Part shown: positions 39,988 through 48,035 of the stretch, piece after piece
Position numbering within the stretch: position 1 is the first letter of the stretch
Layout: every line of letters begins with the position of its first letter
Assembly (NCBI GenBank): GCA_003279935.1
Contig: QCGL01000003.1
Span: forward strand, 1 to 64,000
Reading direction: 5' to 3'
DNA: 64,000 nt
Source of the DNA: Prochlorococcus sp. AG-388-A04
GTDB taxonomy: Bacteria > Cyanobacteriota > Cyanobacteriia > PCC-6307 > Cyanobiaceae
Position numbers and translations under genes: made by a program
Notes under the pieces: model-generated
Told to the model about the DNA's origin: nothing
Database searches by the model: none
What the model saw: the letters and a program-made list of their open reading frames with translations, nothing else

Positions 39988-40152
39988 ATGGATTTAATAG
40001 CCATGTCAGAGCAGAAACCTTTATTTAAAGCCCCTTATGATATTAAAGATGTAAGTGCTCTTTTCGCTATAGTTGCCTTTGTTTTAATTATTGCTGCCAT
40101 AGTTGGTAATAATTTATTTGGGATATTTCAACAAAATGTTAATTTTGGCTAA
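39988..40152 (+). CDS. Small single-TM protein (54 aa)
   Basis: MDLIAMSEQKPLFKAPYDIKDVSALFAIVAFVLIIAAIVGNNLFGIFQQNVNFG. Confidence 0.55.
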   Translation: MDLIAMSEQKPLFKAPYDIKDVSALFAIVAFVLIIAAIVGNNLFGIFQQNVNFG

Positions 40153-40385
40153 TTCATTTTGATAATAATAAGTAATCCAATATCTTCTTCATTGAAAAAA
40201 CAAGAACCTATTCTTTAGTTCCTTCATAAAGATAAATATCGAGTATTACTCTCTATTTTCCTTTTTTGTTAATTGTATAGATTTATTAATAGAACTTAGT
40301 CATACCAACAGATCTAGTATTTTTACTCATTGATCCCAATAAATTCCTCTAATAATATGAACAGAATTTATAAAAGGTTTATTTT

Positions 40386-40490
40386 ATGAGTATTCAAACA
40401 AGTCAAAATGATAAGAGACAGTCAAAAAGTAATTCAGAATGGCTAGATGAAATGATTAGTATCATAGATAGAATGAAAAATAAACTATAG
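40386..40490 (+). CDS. Small hypothetical protein (34 aa)
   Basis: MSIQTSQNDKRQSKSNSEWLDEMISIIDRMKNKL. Confidence 0.4.
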   Translation: MSIQTSQNDKRQSKSNSEWLDEMISIIDRMKNKL

Positions 40491-40787
40491 GTCGCAATTA
40501 TAATGGGATTCCCACATTGCCCTATTTGTGTGGCTCTAGCATTTTTCACCTTTTGTGTAGTGGTCACTCGAAGCTACATGTTCTTTTTTCTTTATAACGA
40601 GTCATTAAAAAGCAGATCTTATCTTTTACCTATTTGGATACAAACTTAAATTGTTTCTCAATCCGTGCTTAATCATAATTGGTTGATTAAGATTTTCTGT
40701 TCATTTTGAGCTATAAAAAAGCTAATAGATTATCTCAAAACGTTTAAATACAAAAATATAACTAATAAAGAATTATGAAATAAAACT

Positions 40788-41537
40788 TTAATCCTTGATA
40801 GCTATCTGCCAGTAAGGATAATTTAAACTTGATTTTTCTCTAATTAATTGTAATTTTCTAGAATTTATTTTTACAACTATTCCGTCAGTTGGATAGTCAG
40901 TAAATAATTTTTTATCTAACCATTGTTTCCTAAAGACTTGGACTTGGCTTGTGTAATTACAGCTTTTAATGTCTGGGGTGTTGAAGCCAAGTCTTTTAAG
41001 AGATTGAACGGTTTCGTATTGATTAAGCTTTCCATTAATAATTTGGAAACCGCAAAAGCTGATACCTTCTGGAGACCCTCCTGCAGCTCGGATGAAGCCT
41101 GATGCAATTCTTTGGGAAAAGTTGGGAGATCTATTTGGAGTGAAAAGTTCGCCTCTAATTTGCATAATTCCTGAAACAGGAAGTTTGAAGGGTATGTCTT
41201 GAATTTCAGCAATTTTGTTTGTGACATCTATACCTTTTCTAGTAATGGACTTTTCTAAGTTGCCATCTCTGTATTGCAAAGCAATAGCAATGCCATCAAT
41301 CTTAGGTTCTATTAACAATCGAGTGTCCGGTAGCAATCCTTCTAAAAATTCATCAATAGAATTCTTTTTTAATGAAGGTAATGGGAGAGATTTTTTATTA
41401 GTGAAGTAATCACAATCAGGATCTATTCTTAAAAGATTTTTTTCTAACTGATCAAATTGTTTATCTGTAATTAAAGCATTGCCTATTCTGTAATTGTGGT
41501 CGTACCATTCGAGTCTCTCTTCTAGATATGTTGTCAT
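40788..41537 (-). CDS. Stand-alone NAD-dependent DNA ligase adenylation-domain protein
   Basis: IEPKIDGIAIAL (KxDG), IRGELF, GSPEGISFCGFQI, YPTDGIVVKIN, WQIAIKD terminal motif; no OB/Zn/HhH/BRCT regions. Confidence 0.85.
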   Translation of the reverse strand: MTTYLEERLEWYDHNYRIGNALITDKQFDQLEKNLLRIDPDCDYFTNKKSLPLPSLKKNSIDEFLEGLLPDTRLLIEPKIDGIAIALQYRDGNLEKSITRKGIDVTNKIAEIQDIPFKLPVSGIMQIRGELFTPNRSPNFSQRIASGFIRAAGGSPEGISFCGFQIINGKLNQYETVQSLKRLGFNTPDIKSCNYTSQVQVFRKQWLDKKLFTDYPTDGIVVKINSRKLQLIREKSSLNYPYWQIAIKD

Positions 41538-41702
41538 AATTTATTAGCTCCATTAATACCATATATTTCATGAAAACTAGATTGATATCTAGTTATATCA
41601 AGAGATTTCGTATAAAATTAAAAATGTGTTTCAAAAAAATTTTTTTTTAAAATTTACTTTCTTTTGCTATAATTATAGAGTAAAATTTGATATTTTTCGC
41701 CT

Positions 41703-41792
<90 letters not shown>

Positions 41793-41869
41793 TATTAATA
41801 GACAAGCAAATCTAACTTGTGTTTTTGCCAAACCAAAAGCACTTTTTTATTGGAATATAGGATTTTTGA

Positions 41870-42592
41870 TTAGTCGTATGTTTTTGAAGAGTTTTCGAGT
41901 AATTCATTCAATTCTAAGAGTTCTTCTTTGGTAAATTCGCGATATTCTCCTGTTGATACATCTAACTTAATATTCATAATTCTTACACGCTTTAATGATT
42001 TTACTCTGAATCCTAAAGACTCACACATTCTCCTAATCTGGCGGTTAAGTCCTTGAGTGAGGATAATCTTGAATTTTTTTGGCCCCAATTGTTTCACGAA
42101 ACAATTCTTAGTAATGGTATCTAATATTTCAACACCATTACTCATGCTTTGAATAAAGTTTCTGTTAATTGGCCGATTAACGCTTACGATGTATTCTTTT
42201 TCATGATTATTCCTTGCTCTGAGTATTTTATTTACGATATCTCCATCATTAGTTAAGAAAATTAATCCTTCACTTGGCTTATCCAATCTTCCAATTGGAA
42301 AAATTCTTGTAGGATATTTAATGAAATCTATGATATTGTCGGATTCTACTGTTTTATCGGTTGTGCAAACAATTCCAACAGGTTTATTAAAGATTAAGTA
42401 TATTTTTTCTTGTTTCTTTGATTTTTCTATTCTTTGACCTTCAACTTCTACTTGATCTCCTTCCTCTACCTTGGTACCCATTTCTGGAACTTCACCATTA
42501 ATGGTTACTTTTCCTTCTTCAATTAGACTATCTGCTACTCTTCTAGAGCAGTAACCAACTTCACTTAAAAATTTATTTATTCTAGTAGCCAT
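41870..42592 (-). CDS. rluF: 23S rRNA pseudouridine synthase, RluF-like (RsuA family)
   Basis: INKFLSEVGYCSRRVADSLIEEGKVTING, NKPVGIVCTTDK, FPIGRLDKPSEGLIFLTNDGDIVNKILRARNNHEKEY, GLNRQIRRMCE. Confidence 0.9.
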   Translation of the reverse strand: MATRINKFLSEVGYCSRRVADSLIEEGKVTINGEVPEMGTKVEEGDQVEVEGQRIEKSKKQEKIYLIFNKPVGIVCTTDKTVESDNIIDFIKYPTRIFPIGRLDKPSEGLIFLTNDGDIVNKILRARNNHEKEYIVSVNRPINRNFIQSMSNGVEILDTITKNCFVKQLGPKKFKIILTQGLNRQIRRMCESLGFRVKSLKRVRIMNIKLDVSTGEYREFTKEELLELNELLENSSKTYD

Positions 42593-42897
42593 TTAATCAA
42601 AGTTACCTTTTAATTATTTGAAATTTAGTTATTTTCTCGAAAAAAAATTATTGACTTTATTTTAACCAATTGATTTAGTAAGCATAGTTAAATTTGAACT
42701 TTGAAGGGATCGTGTTGTGACTGTTGCTATTGATCTACTACTGACTTTTTAAATTCTAATTATCTTTCGAGTCTGTGGATGACTGACCAAGTTACTGATT
42801 TATATTTAGATAATAGAACTAATTATTTTTGAACTTAAGGTTTTATTGATTAACTCTTAGCGCGCCTTTCTTCATCAGAACATTAATAAATCATTTT

Positions 42898-43188
42898 TCA
42901 TAAAAGATGTCTACACATATACCAAAAATGTTCTATGTCGATAGTGGTCGTTTTGAACTTATCTGTTAATATTTTTCTTGATGATGACCTTTGCATTACG
43001 ACTTTTATTGATGGATGCTTCATAGAATATACAGGTTTAAAGCCTGCTTTTTTTGCTTCGCTATGAAGATCTCTCTTTTGATAGGAATCCATTCCACAGA
43101 ATAATATAGAGGGTTTATTATTTAATCCTTCTTCTGATTTCAACATTCTATATTTTAAAACTTTTGCAATCTTTTCTAATTCCCACAT
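42898..43188 (-). CDS. Small protein, possibly BRCT-like
   Basis: SILFCGMDSYQKRDLHSEAKKAGFKPVYSMKHPSIKVVMQRSSSRK...IDIEHFWYMC pattern. Confidence 0.55.
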   Translation of the reverse strand: MWELEKIAKVLKYRMLKSEEGLNNKPSILFCGMDSYQKRDLHSEAKKAGFKPVYSMKHPSIKVVMQRSSSRKILTDKFKTTTIDIEHFWYMCRHLL

Positions 43189-43217
43189 TATTATTTATTC
43201 AAAAAAATAATCAATCA

Positions 43218-43454
43218 TTACTTATAGTATTTAATGACACTAAATACGCCAACAATAAGGATAAAAATTGCAACACCATAAAACACGAAAGGAATAATCG
43301 GATATTTATATAAAGTATTTCTAACTTTCTGCTTGACCTTATCTTTATTAAATTCAGGTAAAACAAATTCTTTTTCTCTTGGGGGTAAACCCAAATCTTT
43401 CCTCCTTTTAGCTTCTCCCATATTAAAAATAAGACTATTGAAATGGTAATCCAA
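43218..43454 (-). CDS. DUF2839 family protein
   Basis: MGEAKRRKDLGLPPREKE; actual start likely the internal ATG at 43421. Confidence 0.8.
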   Translation of the reverse strand: MDYHFNSLIFNMGEAKRRKDLGLPPREKEFVLPEFNKDKVKQKVRNTLYKYPIIPFVFYGVAIFILIVGVFSVIKYYK

Positions 43455-43525
43455 TACAGATCTTATTTGGTTTAAAATGCACCGTTTATTTTTGTTTTTG
43501 TTAAAGTTAATTTTTGGTATTAGCT

Positions 43526-43726
43526 ATGGAAAAAGGATTTGCAACAAAAACTTCAAGTACCAATAAAACAAAAAAAATAATTTCTTCAAAAGAGCCCAAA
43601 GGTAGACTCATACCTTGGTCTCCTTGGCCACCCGCAAACTTCCAAACTCGCTATCCTGCTTTTCCACTGGTTCTCACATTATTAATTATCTTAGTTGGGC
43701 AGTGGTATATTTCTCTTTTGAGATAA
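43526..43726 (+). CDS. Small conserved membrane protein
   Basis: MEKGFATKTSSTNKTKKIIS...PWPPANFQTRYPAFPLVLTLLIILVGQWY; upstream start at 43514 also possible. Confidence 0.65.
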   Translation: MEKGFATKTSSTNKTKKIISSKEPKGRLIPWSPWPPANFQTRYPAFPLVLTLLIILVGQWYISLLR

Positions 43727-43782
43727 TTTAAACCTTCATATTAAATTTAAATTTAAATTTAGTTGAGGATATTTAAATAAAT

Positions 43783-44379
43783 TTGTTTTTCTTACTATTA
43801 TTTTCTGCTCATTTACAAGCAGTAGTTGTTCCAATAATTTTGGGAATTAAATCAATTAATAAATTTAAAAATATAAAAAACCATATTCTTATTCCCTTTG
43901 GTTTTGTTTTTTTAGGTTTCGCCTCAATGTTTGAGATGATTGACCATACAAAAACAAATTGGATTTATATAGATCATTCTTCTCTCTTTAATTGGTTATT
44001 TTATACTTTTCTTTCATTAGGCTTAACAAGTTTAACCATATCAGTTATTAAAAATAAATTTGCTATTAGAACAAATATCTTCCTATGTCTTTGCTCAATA
44101 GTTTCCTATTTATTAATAGCTAAAACGATGGCTCTCGTATTACAAGTAATTATTAGTATATTTCTGATCATAAATTGGCAACGAATATTTAAAGATTGGA
44201 TCTTCATTGCTTACCCAATCTTTGGCATTATTTTTACCACTTTCTTTGGAACAAATCTATCAATAACTGGGGATCAAATTTGGCATGTTTTTATTGGCCC
44301 ATCAGGGACAATTAGTGTAATTACTTTTTATTTAGTATTAAAGAGATCAAAAAATAACTTTCCTGAGATTTTGAAATGA
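43783..44379 (+). CDS. Multi-TM conserved hypothetical membrane protein
   Basis: 198 aa with several hydrophobic helices. Confidence 0.75.
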   Translation: MFFLLLFSAHLQAVVVPIILGIKSINKFKNIKNHILIPFGFVFLGFASMFEMIDHTKTNWIYIDHSSLFNWLFYTFLSLGLTSLTISVIKNKFAIRTNIFLCLCSIVSYLLIAKTMALVLQVIISIFLIINWQRIFKDWIFIAYPIFGIIFTTFFGTNLSITGDQIWHVFIGPSGTISVITFYLVLKRSKNNFPEILK

Positions 44380-44705
44380 GCAGAATTATCATGATCTCTT
44401 TTTTACTTTTATTAACTTTTATCGTTTCACCAAATCAAACACTAGCTGAAACACCTCTTGATGTTTATATGAATGATTTTTACTCTAAATCAAACGAAGC
44501 CAGCAAAATTCTCAAAGAAATAGAAACTACTCTCAAAGAGGGTTCTAGAAAAAATGTATGTTCTAGACAGAGAGAAGCTGCAAGGTTAGGATTACTAGCA
44601 AATAAATCCTTAATTAAAGCATTTGAATTAGGGGGAACTGAACCACCGATGGAAGCTATACAATCTAGTCAAAAAAGATGGGAATCTATTTTCAATGAAT
44701 GTTAA
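44376..44705 (+). CDS. Secreted hypothetical protein
   Basis: N-terminal signal peptide MSRIIMISFLLLLTFIVSPNQTLAET; overlaps upstream stop by 4 nt. Confidence 0.7.
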   Translation: MSRIIMISFLLLLTFIVSPNQTLAETPLDVYMNDFYSKSNEASKILKEIETTLKEGSRKNVCSRQREAARLGLLANKSLIKAFELGGTEPPMEAIQSSQKRWESIFNEC

Positions 44706-44740
44706 AAAAAATGCAAGTAAATAAAAACTTATGAAGTTCT

Positions 44741-45175
44741 TTAAATTTGCATTCTTACAGATTTGCTAATAAACGGTATTTCAGGTTCAACGCCATTAAT
44801 ACACTGAAAGATAGAAAAAATGAAAATAGATAGTGTAAATATAAATACTATTGAACCAAATTCAACTAAAGGCAAAATACGCAATAGATAACTAATTATG
44901 ATCAAGGCGATATCAAGTAGTAATGCTTGGCAAGCGTTATATCTTATGAAATAAGGGACATTTTGATTTCTTACAACTCCTGCAAACAATATTATAAAAA
45001 ATAATAAACCCCCAAAAGGTAAGGATCTTTCAATTATCGCAACAGGGAATGTAAGCAATAAAAGTACTTTTAAAAAAGAAAATTTATATAATAAATAATA
45101 CCCAAAAGGTAATGAAGCCTTTAATGGCAAAGTATAAAAAATAACTGAAGTTGCTCGTTGAATAATTTGATTCAA
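44741..45175 (-). CDS. Tic20-like membrane protein
   Basis: NQIIQRATSVIFYTLPLKASLPFGYYLLYKF; 4 TM segments. Confidence 0.82.
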   Translation of the reverse strand: MNQIIQRATSVIFYTLPLKASLPFGYYLLYKFSFLKVLLLLTFPVAIIERSLPFGGLLFFIILFAGVVRNQNVPYFIRYNACQALLLDIALIIISYLLRILPLVEFGSIVFIFTLSIFIFSIFQCINGVEPEIPFISKSVRMQI

Positions 45176-45265
45176 TTAAAACCTACTCTTTAATATGTAA
45201 TTTAACGTATTTTCATAAAAACCAACTTTACTAAATATCATTGTATATAAATAATTAAACTTGAA

Positions 45266-45655
45266 ATGAGAATCTTACACACCATGTTGAGAGTTGGTGA
45301 TTTAGATAAGTCTATTGATTTTTATGTAAATAGATTAGGGATGAATCTTATAAGAAGGAAAGATTATCCTCATGGACAATTTACTTTAGCTTTTGTTGGC
45401 TATGGTTCTGAAAAAGATAATGCAGTAATTGAGTTAACTCATAATTGGAGTAAGAAATCAGAAGACTACGAGCTTGGAAATAAGTATGGACATATAGCTA
45501 TTGGTGTAAAAGATATATATGACATTTGCCAGGGGTTAGAAGATAAAGGATGTAATGTTACGACTAAACCAAAAACGATGAAAAACAGCACCACTGTTCT
45601 AGCATTTGTTGAGGATCCTGATGGATATAAGATTGAACTTATTGAAAGAGATTAG
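45266..45655 (+). CDS. gloA: Lactoylglutathione lyase (glyoxalase I)
   Basis: MLRVGDLDKSIDFYVNRLGMNLIRRKDYPHGQFTLAFVGYG, ELTHNW, YGHIAIGV, FVEDPDGYKIELIE. Confidence 0.95.
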   Translation: MRILHTMLRVGDLDKSIDFYVNRLGMNLIRRKDYPHGQFTLAFVGYGSEKDNAVIELTHNWSKKSEDYELGNKYGHIAIGVKDIYDICQGLEDKGCNVTTKPKTMKNSTTVLAFVEDPDGYKIELIERD

Positions 45656-45657
45656 TT

Positions 45658-45810
45658 ATGGCAATTTCGGAATTAAATGAAGATACACAGGATCAAATAT
45701 GTGATCTTCTTGAAAATTTGCAGCAAATAGAGAAACTTAAGAATAAAGATATGCGTATTTTGTTAGATAAAATAGTTAGACCTTATGGAGGAAAAGTAGT
45801 AAATAAATAG
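45658..45810 (+). CDS. Small hypothetical protein (50 aa)
   Basis: MAISELNEDTQDQICDLLENLQQIEKLKNKDMRILLDKIVRPYGGKVVNK, starts 2 nt after gloA stop. Confidence 0.55.
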   Translation: MAISELNEDTQDQICDLLENLQQIEKLKNKDMRILLDKIVRPYGGKVVNK

Positions 45811-45841
45811 GTTAGTTTCTAATTATTTTGCTATAAATTAA

Positions 45842-45968
45842 TTGAGGCCAAACCTCAATGAGTTGAATATATGTTCAACTCCAAGACATAGATTGATTAC
45901 GTATAGTAGTGTATTCAATTTAATAACCCTTCTGGTAGTGGGAATTTCTGGAAGGGTTTCTTGTTTTT
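45842..45968 (+). ncRNA. Candidate structured small RNA with three stem-loops
   Basis: TTGAGG/CCTCAA, AGTTGAA/TTCAACT, AACCCTTC/GAAGGGTT followed by TCTTGTTTTT; no ORF. Confidence 0.5.
45925..45968 (+). terminator. Rho-independent terminator
   Basis: AACCCTTC-...-GAAGGGTT stem then T-rich tract. Confidence 0.6.
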
Positions 45969-46000
45969 ACTTCGCCGTGTCAATACAAAATTAAGTATTA

Positions 46001-46378
46001 ATGGATAAAGCTATAACTTGGCTAATAAGAGGGTCTATTCTTATTGTTATTGGAGGATGACTTCTTGCATATTTAAACTTAGAGAAAAACCCATCCTTAA
46101 TTTTTTCAAAACATACTATTGAGGATTTGAAATATAAAGAATTAGATAAGAAACGTGCAAACGCGGAATTTGCTGCAAAAAGAGATTCTATAGACTATGA
46201 CAAATTTGGAAGTACAATTTTTTGTAATTCCTCAATGAATAGTTGGATTGAATCAGTAAATTATTCCAAGCAAATGGATTTATATATTTTTGGAAAATAT
46301 GCGGATTTATCAGAATGGGATAATGCAATCAAAGATTATGAAAACGAAAGGTCAAGGTGTAAAGACTTTAATCCTTAA
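46001..46378 (+). pseudogene. Small membrane-anchored protein gene interrupted by in-frame TGA at 46058-46060
   Basis: MDKAITWLIRGSILIVIGG*LLAYLNLEKNPSLIFSKHTIEDLKYKELDKKRANAEF...; same frame as ORF 46127-46378. Confidence 0.65.
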
Positions 46379-46565
46379 AGTTATTTTATCTTCTTAGAAT
46401 TTTGTGTCGTCTCAAAGGTCTAAGGTCTTAATCACACATGAAAACAGTTGTCGTATTTCAACAAATTCATCATACCGATACAAATAATTGAGTCTTTATA
46501 TTCTACATAGAATGTATAGACAATCTAAATAGATTGAACTAGTATTAGATTACAGCTAATAATTT

Positions 46566-47063
46566 ATGTCCAAGAATTGGTCTTACATTAGAGATAAATG
46601 GCTTAAGAGCACAACTATTGCGGAGGATGACGCAAAGTGGGCTTTAGAAGCTTTAATTAATACGGAAGAAGATTTATTTGAAATAGAGAGAAAATTTAAA
46701 AATAATCAAGATGCATTAGGACAATTTAGAAATTTAAAGAAAAAAGTTAAAGAAACAATATCCTCAAAAGAAATAAGCCTCGATGACATTGCTTTAAATA
46801 CTTCTAATTCAAACAAGGTTCAAATTTCCGTCCCTTCAAATCTCAATTATCTTCTAAAAGTTTGGGCAGCTGCAGAAGGCCGCGATCTATCAAGTGTTGC
46901 ATTTCAGTGCTTAGAAACTGGTCTTAGAGAAATGAAGAGCAAAGGATCAATTCCATCGATAGCAATAAATAGATATGATTCTGCTTGTCAGAAAAGAATT
47001 GCCTTAGCAGAAGTGAATAATTTATTGGAAAAATATGAACTTTCTCAAAACGAACAAAAATAA
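46566..47063 (+). CDS. Protein with C-terminal ribbon-helix-helix-like segment
   Basis: KVQISVPSNLNYLLKVWAAAEGRDLSSVAFQCLETGLREM. Confidence 0.65.
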   Translation: MSKNWSYIRDKWLKSTTIAEDDAKWALEALINTEEDLFEIERKFKNNQDALGQFRNLKKKVKETISSKEISLDDIALNTSNSNKVQISVPSNLNYLLKVWAAAEGRDLSSVAFQCLETGLREMKSKGSIPSIAINRYDSACQKRIALAEVNNLLEKYELSQNEQK

Positions 47064-47064
47064 A

Positions 47065-47451
47065 ATGGTATTAAAAAAATTAAATAAAGAATATCGGAAA
47101 TTTATTTCATCATCTTTAAATTCAAAACCTCAAAAATCTAAATATGGAATAGTTTATACTCTTTATTCTGATAGGTTTAATTTAATAGAAGTAGGCTTTG
47201 CTGAAAATGATAAAATCCTGAAAAATAAGCTATTGCAGAGTGAATTGATTTTATTAGATAAAAAGAAAGGTAAAAAACAAGACCTTAATTTATTAATAAA
47301 AACTTTAAATGAATTGGACATAAATTTTTCTAGTAAATTAAATTTCAGGTACTCAAATATTTTAATAAGACATTTATTTACTTTAGGTTGGCCCGTAGGG
47401 CGATCAATCCATAAACAGCGAAGAATCAAAAAAGAACTTTCATTTGCTTAA
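47065..47451 (+). CDS. Possible GIY-YIG/T5orf172-like small protein
   Basis: ATG 47065; KYGIVYTLYSDRFNLIEVGFAENDKILKNKLLQSELI. Confidence 0.5.
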   Translation: MVLKKLNKEYRKFISSSLNSKPQKSKYGIVYTLYSDRFNLIEVGFAENDKILKNKLLQSELILLDKKKGKKQDLNLLIKTLNELDINFSSKLNFRYSNILIRHLFTLGWPVGRSIHKQRRIKKELSFA

Positions 47452-47453
47452 AT

Positions 47454-47927
47454 TTAAATATAATCACATTCCAAAGTTTCCCTAGTTTCTCTATTAGTAA
47501 AAGGATTTGTTCCTGAGGCATCTTTACAAAATTCCCTCACAACTTCTCTTGGTAGGTAGACATTTGTGAAATCAGCACCTTGAATTTTTACATTTTCAAA
47601 TTGAGTACTATAAGCAAAAGAATCCTCTAAATTAGTATTTGTTAAATCAGTTCCATCTAACACTGCTGAGTCTAGAGTAACTTCTCTCAAATTAGAATTA
47701 CTAAAGTTAGTATCCTTTAATTTTGCTCCATATAAGCTTGCATTTTGAAGATCACAATCTGACAAATTTGCATCCTGTAAATCTGTCAAATAGAAAGTTG
47801 CACCTTGTAAATCAGATCCCGAAAAATCAGTCCCTAGCAATGATTGTTTGCCATAATCTAAGGCTGCAAAACAACTCGATGGAAAGATTAAACTAATCGA
47901 ACAAATCATAATTATTATAAATCTCAT
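47454..47927 (-). CDS. Secreted pentapeptide-repeat protein
   Basis: A(D/N)LSxCDLQNASLYGAKLKDTNFSNSNLREV repeats after a signal peptide. Confidence 0.92.
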   Translation of the reverse strand: MRFIIIMICSISLIFPSSCFAALDYGKQSLLGTDFSGSDLQGATFYLTDLQDANLSDCDLQNASLYGAKLKDTNFSNSNLREVTLDSAVLDGTDLTNTNLEDSFAYSTQFENVKIQGADFTNVYLPREVVREFCKDASGTNPFTNRETRETLECDYI

Positions 47928-48035
47928 TTAAATCTAAAAATGTTTAAGTAAAGTCTAACTTCTTAAGTTGAAAACAAGAAATCTATTTTTAACTGAATGC
48001 TATATTTGTTGATATGAAAAATATACAAGTAGATT

